Below are positions 6,061 through 13,448 of a DNA stretch of 17,207 nucleotides, piece after piece. The DNA is from Gammaproteobacteria bacterium (lineage in GTDB: Bacteria; Pseudomonadota; Gammaproteobacteria; Pseudomonadales; UBA7434): NCBI GenBank assembly GCA_024280785.1, contig JAJRPK010000349.1, forward strand, positions 1 through 17,207, given 5' to 3'. Below the pieces are notes generated by a model. The model saw only the letters and a program-made list of their open reading frames with translations, did not search any database and was not told where the DNA came from. The position numbers and the translations under genes were made by a program. Within the stretch, counting starts at the first letter, position 1, and each line of letters begins with the position of its first letter.

Positions 6061-7296
6061 CTAACGAATATTTTTTAATGAATAAGTAGCTAATTTTCCA
6101 TTATTAGAATATACATACAGCTGATTCTCAGCGACAAGCATCGGCACTCGAACACCCGAACCATCAATACGAGCTCGGCCCACAATCGATCCATCGACTT
6201 GTGACAATACATGAATGTATCCATCATAATCCGCAACTAACACAAAGCCAGAAAAAACAATAGGAGCGCTTAAGCGCCGATTTAGCAGCGCCGACTGCTC
6301 CCAACGCTGATCACCTGAAGCTGCGTCAAGCGCGTAGATCCGGCCTTGCTCATTAACTAGATAAATATTACCAAAGCCTTCAGCAAGCCCTCGGTAACTC
6401 GACGTTTCAAAGCGCCATTTTGCTTGCCCACTGCGCTTTGTAAATGCATATAGATTACCGTTAAAACTTGCGGCATATACACTGGTACTAGATACGAGTG
6501 GTGAACCGTCAACATCTACCACTCTGTCAATTTCAGCCTGCCCCTTGGCTATCGCTACTGACTTGTCCCAGAGTAAAGAACCATTTTCAATATTAATCGC
6601 TATGATTTTACCACTTGCAAAACCAGTGTAAGCAATGTTTCCCTCAATAACCGGAGTCGCGGTTCCTCTTAGTGTTAGCAGTGGCAAATCACTGGTATAT
6701 ACCCATAGCTCTTCCCCGCTTGCTGCGGCTAAACCCATAAGGCGACCGTCATGAGTTTGTACTAACACGTAGCCTTTAGCCACCTGAGGGGCAGCTAAAA
6801 CCTCTCCTTGCACGTCAGTTCGCCACACCTCACTGCCGTCCTCAGCCTTAAGTGCTATAACAATCCCGTCGGCTGTGGCCACCAATGCAAGACCGTCACC
6901 AACTCCAATGCCTCCAGTAAGAGTGACCTTTAACTTTTTCGACCAGATTTTTTTCCCAGAAGCATTGTACCTAGCTGCAATTCCATTGTTGCTGGCGGCG
7001 TAAATATCACCGGATCCAAGGCCCAGCGTAAGCCGGTTATAAAATTTACCCTGCCCTGAGCCGACACCTCTCGACCAATGCCGTTTAAATTTAGTTTTTA
7101 CATCAATTTTTTCTAGTGGGTACGGCTTGCCAATATCTGTATCTTTTCCTTTATTAGAGCCACAGCCGGTCAAAGGCGCGACAAGCACTAACGCGAAAAT
7201 TAGCGAAAATAGCATTCCCTTCGCCCGGAGATTCAAGCATTCAGACGAGCTAACAGCCCTTATCGCTCGTAAAATTTTAAACAATATCGACACCAC
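6061..7296 (-). CDS. bamB: Outer membrane assembly lipoprotein BamB
   Basis: BamB is the beta-propeller lipoprotein of the BAM complex that inserts outer membrane proteins. The sequence shows repeated PQQ-like blades, e.g. IYAASNNGIAARYNASGKK, VVALKAEDGSEVWRTD-like strands and YALDAASGDQRWEQ, spaced by about 40-45 residues across the mature part, and a lipobox LTGC (Cys45 of the longest frame). E. coli BamB is 392 residues. Start is uncertain: GTG 7296 gives 411 residues with an overlong N-region; TTG 7236 gives NLRAKG before the hydrophobic core, the best-looking signal peptide; ATG 7215 gives a core without positive charge. None has a well-spaced Shine-Dalgarno. It follows yfgM by about 40 bp and is read with it. 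Confidence 0.95.
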   Translation of the reverse strand: MVSILFKILRAIRAVSSSECLNLRAKGMLFSLIFALVLVAPLTGCGSNKGKDTDIGKPYPLEKIDVKTKFKRHWSRGVGSGQGKFYNRLTLGLGSGDIYAASNNGIAARYNASGKKIWSKKLKVTLTGGIGVGDGLALVATADGIVIALKAEDGSEVWRTDVQGEVLAAPQVAKGYVLVQTHDGRLMGLAAASGEELWVYTSDLPLLTLRGTATPVIEGNIAYTGFASGKIIAINIENGSLLWDKSVAIAKGQAEIDRVVDVDGSPLVSSTSVYAASFNGNLYAFTKRSGQAKWRFETSSYRGLAEGFGNIYLVNEQGRIYALDAASGDQRWEQSALLNRRLSAPIVFSGFVLVADYDGYIHVLSQVDGSIVGRARIDGSGVRVPMLVAENQLYVYSNNGKLATYSLKNIR

Positions 7297-7336
7297 CCAT
7301 TAAAACAGAATACATGCAATTTAAAAAATGCAGCTA

Positions 7337-7999
7337 TTACAAATAACTTTTGGCGTAAGCCAATTTAGACACGAGCACTTGTAAATTAGGCATTTTTAAA
7401 GATTCTACTTTTTTTTGCGACTGAGTATAGGCCTCAACTGCTTGCTGGTAGTCGCCTTGACTTAACAATATATCGCCTTTAGCCTCAAGAAAAGCAGGTG
7501 CAAATGCACTTGCTTCTGTTCCTCTGTCTAATATCTCGAGCGCCTTACTGACATTTCCCTGAGCAAATAGCACTTTGGCCAGTCTCAGCTCAGCCGTTAG
7601 CTGAACTTCTCGCACCGGATCATTAGCTAACACCCAACGAAGCTCTGACTCAGCAAGCGATAAATCATCATCTTTTACCGCTTGCTGGGCTTTAAAAAAG
7701 GCTGCAAAGTGAGCATAAGCTGCGCCACTATGCTTATCTTTTAGCGATTGCGCCAGATGATCGACCGTCGCAATTTTAATATCATCCGGTTCAGACTCTG
7801 CCGCATAAACAGCTTCTAATAACTTCTGGTAAGCATACGAGCCTGCTTCAAGTGTAATTTGCTGGTTTTGCTGCCACGCTTTCCAGCCAAAAACAGCTGA
7901 CACAGCAAGCAACACGCTAATAACTATTGAAACCCCGTTCTCTTTCCACCACTTTTTAAGGGCTTCAACTTGCTCTTCATCAGTTCTATACGCTTCCAC
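7337..7999 (-). CDS. yfgM: Inner-membrane TPR protein YfgM (ancillary SecYEG translocon subunit)
   Basis: A 220-residue bitopic protein: a cytoplasmic N-terminus with the family hallmark YRTDEEQVEALKKWWKENG (4-22), a transmembrane helix at about 23-40 and a periplasmic TPR-like domain thereafter (e.g. ALEILDRG, LSQGDYQQAVEAYTQS). In E. coli YfgM associates with PpiD at SecYEG and helps periplasmic chaperones act on secreted proteins; here it precedes bamB as in that genome. Translation starts at GTG 7999, well supported by GGGAG six bases upstream and by the conserved N-terminal motif immediately after. The gap to hisS (157 bp) is large for this cluster and holds two stem-loops. Confidence 0.94.
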   Translation of the reverse strand: MEAYRTDEEQVEALKKWWKENGVSIVISVLLAVSAVFGWKAWQQNQQITLEAGSYAYQKLLEAVYAAESEPDDIKIATVDHLAQSLKDKHSGAAYAHFAAFFKAQQAVKDDDLSLAESELRWVLANDPVREVQLTAELRLAKVLFAQGNVSKALEILDRGTEASAFAPAFLEAKGDILLSQGDYQQAVEAYTQSQKKVESLKMPNLQVLVSKLAYAKSYL

Positions 8000-8044
8000 A
8001 ATTCACTCCCGCTAATTAATACTTTCTATTTATCTATGTACTTA

Positions 8045-8145
8045 AACAAGCCATATTTTTGCAGACTTCGTTCTGCCCTGCTTGTTCCGCTATTTTGTTT
8101 ATTTCACTACCTTTATATTTCTCGGCGTAGCTTTTTCGCTACGCC
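8045..8145 (-). repeat. Two stem-loops in the hisS-yfgM gap
   Basis: GGCGTAGC (8124-8131) and GCTACGCC (8138-8145) form a perfect 8-bp stem with a 6-nt loop, starting 11 bases after the hisS stop on the minus strand. Further along, AACAAGC (8045-8051) pairs with GCTTGTT (8080-8086), enclosing a second small stem GCAGA/TCTGC (8061-8065/8072-8076). Neither is followed by a U-run on the minus strand, so they look more like RNA processing or stability structures, or a leaky end of the upstream transcript, than intrinsic terminators. Confidence 0.5.
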
Positions 8146-8156
8146 TGTACACAAAA

Positions 8157-9431
8157 CTATTCTCGCAGAGCCGAGATCAAATCGTCTAGCGATTTTTCTG
8201 TTGAAAATAATGTCTGCTCACCCGTTTGCAAATTTTTGACAGCCACTTTTTTTTCTGCCACTTCATCTTCGCCAAGAATCAATGCGTACCTTGCCCCGCT
8301 TTTATCTGCTTTTTTAAACTGACTCTTTAAGCTTCCCGGTACCAGATTTTGCTGGATAACAAAACGAGCGGTTTCACTGCGCAAACGTTCGGCCAAACTA
8401 AACGCATTCGCTTGCAAAGAAATATCACCTACTATCAAATATCCATCGGGAGTATCGTTGCCCTTTAATGCCGAAAACTCAACCGCCTCCAATAATAAAT
8501 ACAATCTTTCCAGACCCATCGCAAAGCCAACCGCTGGCGTTGGCTTACCGCCCAGCTGCTCTACCAGCCCATCGTAGCGCCCACCGCCACACACCGCTCC
8601 CTGAGCACCAAGATCATCACTTACCCACTCAAACACAGTATCATTATAATAATCAAGACCGCGAACCAAACGGGGATTATATTCGACCGTAATCCCTTCT
8701 GCAGCCAGTAACCCGTCCAATTGTTCCATGCGCAGTAACGAGGTATCCGCCAGAAAGTCCTTTAGTTTAGGGGCATCATCCAGTAGCTTTTGTGTATCCG
8801 AATTTTTACTATCGAGAATTCGCAGCGGGTTTGACTCTAAGCGACGTAGACTATCAGCATCCAAAGAGTCTTTATGCTTTGATAAAAACTTTACTAACGC
8901 TGCTTTGAAATTTGCGCGTGACTCACTGGTACCAATGTTGTTTAACTGTAAACGCACGTGCTTTTCCACTCCTAAGACGTGCCAAAATCGCTGATTTAGC
9001 ATCAGCATTTCTGCCTCGGCAGCAACATCTGCTACGCCAAACACCTCAGCACCCAATTGATGAAACTGTCGTTGCCGGCCTTTTTGCGGGCGTTCATAAC
9101 GAAACATTGGCCCTTTATACCAAAGTTTCTGTGGCACGTTCAGTAAGCTGTGCTCAATGCAGGCTCTAACACAACCCGCTGTCCCCTCTGGGCGTAATGA
9201 TAACGATTCATCACTGCGACTTGAAAAGGTATACATTTCCTTTTCAACAATGTCCGTTACCTCGCCAATTGAACGATGAAACAAACTCGTGCTTTCAACT
9301 ATAGGCATACGAATTTCTCGATATGCATAGCTATCAAGCACTTTCTCTAACGCTTTTTCAATGCGGGACCAATATCCTGATTTTTCAGGAGTGATGTCAT
9401 GCATGCCACGAACGGCTTTAATGATTTTCAA
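8157..9431 (-). CDS. hisS: Histidyl-tRNA synthetase
   Basis: Class II aminoacyl-tRNA synthetase that charges tRNA-His. The 424 residues equal the E. coli length. Seen in order: VRGMHDITP (7-15) at the N-terminus, motif 1 region around IRMPIVEST (40-48), SLRPEGTAG (78-86), motif 2 FRYERPQKGRQRQFHQLGAE (110-129), histidine-binding LVRGLDYYNDTVFEW (255-269) and GAVCGGGRYDGL (278-289), motif 3 VGFAMGLERL (301-310), and a C-terminal anticodon-binding domain. Translation appears to start at TTG 9431, with AGGA seven bases upstream and the family's usual KIIKAVRGM opening. In related genomes ispG precedes hisS directly; here only 79 bp separate hisS from rodZ and ispG is elsewhere. Confidence 0.98.
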   Translation of the reverse strand: MKIIKAVRGMHDITPEKSGYWSRIEKALEKVLDSYAYREIRMPIVESTSLFHRSIGEVTDIVEKEMYTFSSRSDESLSLRPEGTAGCVRACIEHSLLNVPQKLWYKGPMFRYERPQKGRQRQFHQLGAEVFGVADVAAEAEMLMLNQRFWHVLGVEKHVRLQLNNIGTSESRANFKAALVKFLSKHKDSLDADSLRRLESNPLRILDSKNSDTQKLLDDAPKLKDFLADTSLLRMEQLDGLLAAEGITVEYNPRLVRGLDYYNDTVFEWVSDDLGAQGAVCGGGRYDGLVEQLGGKPTPAVGFAMGLERLYLLLEAVEFSALKGNDTPDGYLIVGDISLQANAFSLAERLRSETARFVIQQNLVPGSLKSQFKKADKSGARYALILGEDEVAEKKVAVKNLQTGEQTLFSTEKSLDDLISALRE

Positions 9432-9510
9432 TAAACATCCTAACGAACTAACTAATATAAAAGAAATTGATGCTCTAAAAGTAAATACAAAGCCATCAAA
9501 TTCGTTGTAA

Positions 9511-10593
9511 CTACTGGCTGGCCAAAGTCAAACGCGCGCTATTATCATCGCGGTAGGACGTAATAGCAAAAGGTGAGCCGTTTAACTCCAAACTTAAACT
9601 TGGTGCATTGCCCACGTGTAAAGAAAACGGCAAGGTCCCACTCACGTCAATTTTCTCACCCGCTCTAGCGAGGTCCATGTACAAACGCTTCCCTTCGCTG
9701 TCTCGAATATCGATCCAACTATTTTCTCGAACCCGTATCACCAAACGATCCAAAGGCTCGTATTGAGCAACCATTGCTGCGGCTCCGGGACTCAGCGGCT
9801 CTGAGTTTCGAGCACTCATTCCTTCCGCTATTTTTTGAGAAAGTGACTCTTCTACCGGAACCTTTTTAACTTTAACTATCGAACCCATAGCGACTGACTG
9901 CTCATCGGTCGTCATTGCTGCAACGGGCCGCTCTATCACTACTTCATCATTTTCAATGAGCAATGACGATTGGTACCGCTGAAGTACTGGCAGTTTAGCC
10001 TCCAAAACTTGTGTATCCACGGCAACGTGCGCCAACAACCCCATCTGCTCTGGCTGTAAGCCATCTAATGCCTGGCTTTGTACATCTGGCCCCCTATCCG
10101 GTAGCTCCCGTTCAATCGCGTAGTATGCCCAAGCCAAAACACAAATACTCAATAACGGTAGAAGTATATAGTTCCTCACTCGCTCAAACGTAAGTAGTGT
10201 TAGTGCGTCTGAACTCAGCCACTTAGAAGCCCACGTAGAATTGAACTTTTGAGTAAATTTAAAAAAAGTATGTTCTGTCCCGCTCTGCAACGGCTTATCC
10301 ACAGTAGTCTCGGTAGATGGCGACGAATGTAAAACCTCATACTGAGCTACCAAGGAATCCGCATCCAGCCCCAAATAATCCGCATAAGTACGTAAGTAGC
10401 CTTTAGTGAAAATATCGGCAAGTCTGGCTTCGATAGCATCGTTTTCTAGCGCAATTAGGTGATGTTTAGAAATATGAGTTGACTGCGCAATACCCGCGAG
10501 ATCTAAGCCCTTTGCCAATCGCCGCTGAGCTAACTGGGCACCAATCGACAAAGGTATTTCTTCGACTTTATCATCGTGTTTTTTCATGCCCAT
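9511..10593 (-). CDS. rodZ: Cytoskeletal cell-shape protein RodZ
   Basis: RodZ is a bitopic inner membrane protein linking MreB filaments to the cell-wall elongation machinery. The 360-residue protein has a cytoplasmic xre-like HTH domain (about 15-85: GAQLAQRRLAKGLDLAGIA, then GYLRTYADYLGLD), a juxtamembrane basic region, a transmembrane helix at about 142-160 (YILLPLLSICVLAWAYYAI), a variable periplasmic linker, and a C-terminal domain of the DUF4115 type (about 283-355, with SWIDIRDSEGKRLY and NAPSLSLELNG). The start may be ATG 10593 or ATG 10587 (MKKHDDK); neither has a clear Shine-Dalgarno. It follows pilF by 29 bp, suggesting co-transcription. Confidence 0.93.
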   Translation of the reverse strand: MGMKKHDDKVEEIPLSIGAQLAQRRLAKGLDLAGIAQSTHISKHHLIALENDAIEARLADIFTKGYLRTYADYLGLDADSLVAQYEVLHSSPSTETTVDKPLQSGTEHTFFKFTQKFNSTWASKWLSSDALTLLTFERVRNYILLPLLSICVLAWAYYAIERELPDRGPDVQSQALDGLQPEQMGLLAHVAVDTQVLEAKLPVLQRYQSSLLIENDEVVIERPVAAMTTDEQSVAMGSIVKVKKVPVEESLSQKIAEGMSARNSEPLSPGAAAMVAQYEPLDRLVIRVRENSWIDIRDSEGKRLYMDLARAGEKIDVSGTLPFSLHVGNAPSLSLELNGSPFAITSYRDDNSARLTLASQ

Positions 10594-10622
10594 TGATTCA
10601 CAATTGTGGCAACACCGGAGTA

Positions 10623-11405
10623 TTACTCATGCTGTTTACTGCGCAAGTAGCTCTGATACTCTCGCGACTCAGGGTAAAGGTTTTTTAATCCCAAAATAAA
10701 ACTTGCCTCGGAATTGGGCTTTTCTAGCTTACTTGCCAATTTAATTCCTAGCAGTAAAAACTCTGCGTCCAAAGGTTTTACACGACGACGATAAGATTGC
10801 AGATACTCCCAAGCCTCAGAAAATCGTTTAGCCTCGAAGTTCATCACAGCCAACTCACGCAACAATCGAGTATTGCTCGGATTTAGCACAAGAGCCCGTT
10901 CAAAAGACCTACGGGCATCATCAATCTTTAATAATTGCTGCTGACAAAAACCCATTAACATTAGCGCTGCTTCTCGCCGCTCGTACAAAGAATCATCTAA
11001 CACATAGTTTAATTGATACTCTGCCTCTTCAAACCTTTCACGCTGAATCAAAAAGCGTGCATAATTAATACGGAAAGCAGATTTACCTTTTCCGAAACGG
11101 ATAGCATCCTTGTAACTTCTCTCCGCCAGCTCTAACTCACCACTGTAATGAAAGGTAAGTGCCATAGCATCATGAACTTCTGGTGATTTAGGCGCTATCT
11201 CTAATGCTTTTTTCAAGTGCCTGCGAGCCGCCTCAAAGTCTTTCGCCTGAATATAGTGCTTGGCTGCTGCAACCCGGGACTTCACCATTTCATTGGGCGT
11301 CCCAACCTTTTTGAAACCTCCTTTAGTCGAAGTAACACAGGCAGTAACACACACCGCTAACAGAGTGCAGAGAATAAACCTGGATAATAAACTAAGCTTT
11401 GACAT
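10623..11405 (-). CDS. pilF: TPR lipoprotein PilF (type IV pilus secretin pilotin-like, PilW/Tgl family)
   Basis: From ATG 11405 the product is 260 residues: a lipoprotein signal peptide (MSKLSLLSRFILCTLLAVC, then VTAC, with lipidated Cys23) and a mature protein of consecutive TPR repeats (e.g. AKDFEAARRHLKKALEIAP, GELELAERSYKDAIRFG, DDARRSFERALVLNPSNTR). This matches Pseudomonas PilF (about 250 residues), the outer-membrane pilotin needed for PilQ secretin assembly. An upstream TTG (11414) would add three residues; the ATG has GAGG three bases before it, which is close but better than nothing. The same TPR lipoprotein sits at this place in most gammaproteobacteria, including ones without pili, so the pilus role is inferred. 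No other pilus gene is in view. Confidence 0.9.
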   Translation of the reverse strand: MSKLSLLSRFILCTLLAVCVTACVTSTKGGFKKVGTPNEMVKSRVAAAKHYIQAKDFEAARRHLKKALEIAPKSPEVHDAMALTFHYSGELELAERSYKDAIRFGKGKSAFRINYARFLIQRERFEEAEYQLNYVLDDSLYERREAALMLMGFCQQQLLKIDDARRSFERALVLNPSNTRLLRELAVMNFEAKRFSEAWEYLQSYRRRVKPLDAEFLLLGIKLASKLEKPNSEASFILGLKNLYPESREYQSYLRSKQHE

Positions 11406-11519
11406 AGACCTCAACTTAAGCGCTTCATTTCATTGAACAAAGTAAAAAACGATACTGACTACCACTAAAAAACTTCACGAAAATAACGACCTACCCCATA
11501 TCAACTTCAACAACTCTCT

Positions 11520-12731
11520 CTAATCAGTGCCACTGGCACGCTGATAACGTTCGCTTCTACGTGTTCGATCAGCGACCTGACCCACTAATTGGCCGCAGGC
11601 AGCATCAATATCGTCTCCACGCGTTGTTCGCACCGGTGCAATAAACCCTGCTTCATTTAAAACTCGCTGAAAAGCCTTAATGCGATTGCGACTGGGACGT
11701 TTATAATCCGACAATGAAAACGGATTAAAGGGAATCAAGTTGATTTTGCAAGGCACCTCTTTAAGTAAGTCAGCCAGCTCATGTGCCAACGCTAAGGAGT
11801 CATTAACCCGATCAATCAGCGTGTACTCTATTGTAATTACACGCTTGCTATCTGACAAACCAGCGATATAACGAAGACTTGATTCCAACAACATCGCTAT
11901 CGGGTATTTTTTATTTATTGGAACAAGTTGGCTGCGAAGCTCATCATTGGGGGCATGCAGCGAAATTGCCAAAGAACAATCACTGACGGCACCCAACTTA
12001 TCGAGCATTGGAACAACCCCCGACGTACTCAAAGTAACCCGCCGCTTAGACAAACCGTAGGCATTGTCGTCCATCATCAGATTCATTGCGTCGACAACGT
12101 TGTCAAAATTAAGCAAGGGTTCGCCCATACCCATCATCACCACATTGCTGACACGACTGATACTCTCGGTCTCTTTCATACTGCTTTGCGATGATTCGTT
12201 CGAGGCATTTCTTTGACGGCGGTTCTGAGCACTGGCTTCTTTCAAACGAGGACGAAACCCATCAAATGATTGCGTAGCCAACCAAACTTGGCCAATAATT
12301 TCAGCTGCCGTTAAATCCCGTTGAAAGCCCTGCTTCCCAGTATAACAAAAACTACAATCCAAGCTACATCCAACTTGTGACGATACACATAACGTTCCGC
12401 GACCTTTTTCGGGAATATAAACCGTTTCTACACAGCTCCCACCATTGACCCTTAGCACCCATTTTCGCGTCCCGTCCTTAGAATCTTGCTGGCTCACAAT
12501 TTCGGGAGCACGCACTTCGGCCACTTCGGTTAACGTCTGGCGTAGCGGTTTACTCAAATCGGTCATCAACGCAAAGTCCGCTATACCGCAGTGATGAATC
12601 CATTTCATGATTTGCTTGGCACGAAATGGCTTCTCACCTAACGAACATATGTACTCGCGAAGTTTTACTTCGGTCAGGCCCAACAAGTTAACTTTGGGCG
12701 AACTCAAAATTTTATCCGTGGCGAGTATCAT
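11520..12731 (-). CDS. rlmN: Dual-specificity RNA methyltransferase RlmN
   Basis: Radical-SAM enzyme that makes 2-methyladenosine at A2503 of 23S rRNA and A37 of some tRNAs. The 403-residue protein has the cluster motif C122-x3-C126-x2-C129 (GCSLDCSFCYTGKQGF), the conserved catalytic C115 in LCVSSQVG and the methyl-carrier C378 in DDIDAACGQL, together with NVVMMGMGEPLLN and the late NLIPFNP motif, so it should be active. It is longer than the E. coli protein (384) because of a polar, Ser/Asn/Gln/Arg-rich insertion at about residues 160-193, just before the GMGEP motif. It is 20 bp from ndk and reads with it; 114 bp separate it from pilF. Confidence 0.97.
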   Translation of the reverse strand: MILATDKILSSPKVNLLGLTEVKLREYICSLGEKPFRAKQIMKWIHHCGIADFALMTDLSKPLRQTLTEVAEVRAPEIVSQQDSKDGTRKWVLRVNGGSCVETVYIPEKGRGTLCVSSQVGCSLDCSFCYTGKQGFQRDLTAAEIIGQVWLATQSFDGFRPRLKEASAQNRRQRNASNESSQSSMKETESISRVSNVVMMGMGEPLLNFDNVVDAMNLMMDDNAYGLSKRRVTLSTSGVVPMLDKLGAVSDCSLAISLHAPNDELRSQLVPINKKYPIAMLLESSLRYIAGLSDSKRVITIEYTLIDRVNDSLALAHELADLLKEVPCKINLIPFNPFSLSDYKRPSRNRIKAFQRVLNEAGFIAPVRTTRGDDIDAACGQLVGQVADRTRRSERYQRASGTD

Positions 12732-12751
12732 ACAAATTCAAGTTCAATCAA

Positions 12752-13177
12752 TTAACGAGAACAGATTTCGTCATCGGCAAAAAAGTAGGCGATTTCCCGT
12801 GCCGCTGACTCAGCGGCATCCGAACCATGGACCGCGTTGGCATCAATAGAACTGGCAAAATCGGCACGAATAGTTCCGGCATCTGCTTCTGCAGGGTTAG
12901 TCGCCCCCATTATTTCTCGATTACGCGCAATAGCGTTTTCGCCTTCAAGCACCTGAACCATTACCGGACCCGAGGTCATAAAACTAACCAGGTCGTTATA
13001 GAATGGACGTTCTTTGTGCTCGGCATAAAAACCCCCAGCTTTTTCGACACTAAGATATAGCATTTTCGAAGCGACAATTTGCAAGCCTGCTTGCTCGAAT
13101 CGTGCGTAAATTTCACCAATGGCATTTTTAGCCACGGCATCGGGTTTAACGATAGAAAAAGTGCGCTCAACGCCCAT
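12752..13177 (-). CDS. ndk: Nucleoside diphosphate kinase
   Basis: Transfers the gamma phosphate of NTPs to NDPs through a phosphohistidine, balancing nucleotide pools in the cytosol. The 141 residues are the normal bacterial length. Visible: TFSIVKPDAVAKN (6-18) with Lys11, the ERPFYNDLVSFMTSGP stretch (57-71), NREIMGATNPAEADAGTIR (86-104), and the active-site His117 in NAVHGSDAAESA. The start ATG 13177 is preceded by GGAG at a good distance. It is the first gene of the cluster running to der and has its own promoter at 13285-13313 with a leader of about 100 nt. Confidence 0.98.
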   Translation of the reverse strand: MGVERTFSIVKPDAVAKNAIGEIYARFEQAGLQIVASKMLYLSVEKAGGFYAEHKERPFYNDLVSFMTSGPVMVQVLEGENAIARNREIMGATNPAEADAGTIRADFASSIDANAVHGSDAAESAAREIAYFFADDEICSR

Positions 13178-13240
13178 TAAGGGATCTCCAAAATAAACAA
13201 TAAAATCAAAGAGTTACATCGTCACCAGAGGGTAAATCCA

Positions 13241-13270
13241 GTCACATTATGACTCGGCCTCGGATGTGAC
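13241..13270 (-). promoter_or_regulatory. Inverted repeat in the ndk leader
   Basis: GTCACAT (13241-13247) pairs with ATGTGAC (13264-13270) across a 16-nt interval. It falls just downstream of the predicted ndk transcription start, so it would form a hairpin at the 5' end of the mRNA, or serve as an operator: the TGTGA half-sites in opposite orientation recall CRP-like sites, but the spacing does not match the CRP consensus. Confidence 0.4.
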
Positions 13271-13284
13271 AACAAAACCGGTGG

Positions 13285-13313
13285 ATTATAGTGATTTAGA
13301 CGGTGAATCGCAA
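13285..13313 (-). promoter_or_regulatory. Sigma70-type promoter for ndk and the downstream cluster
   Basis: On the minus strand TTGCGA (13313-13308) and a perfect TATAAT (13290-13285) are separated by exactly 17 bp. Transcription would begin near 13278 and reach the ndk ATG at 13177 after about 100 nt. This lies in the 271-bp ispG-ndk spacer, the largest gap between genes in the right half of the window. Confidence 0.65.
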
Positions 13314-13448
13314 TGCAATCCAGAGTTGAAAAAAATAGAAAAAGTAGTTGTTTTTCAGTAGCTTAGCAATAGAAGTGCACTAATGCTATATCTTGACAGG
13401 CGAACCAGCCGAGTCTTTCACAAGGCTCTAACATCGTCAGCAGCAGGT

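Noticed and set aside
5872..6078. Plus-strand 68-codon frame between der and bamB
   Set aside because: It is Ser/Thr/Ile-rich, antisense to the hydrophobic small frame and to both gene edges, with no Shine-Dalgarno; the minus-strand frame is the better candidate.
8124..8145. The hisS-proximal hairpin as an intrinsic terminator
   Set aside because: The Us lie in the loop region, not after the stem, on either strand, so the signal is incomplete.
10599..10608. Palindrome CACAATTGTG just before rodZ
   Set aside because: Ten-base palindromes are common by chance and the site lies inside a 29-bp spacer of a likely co-transcribed pair.
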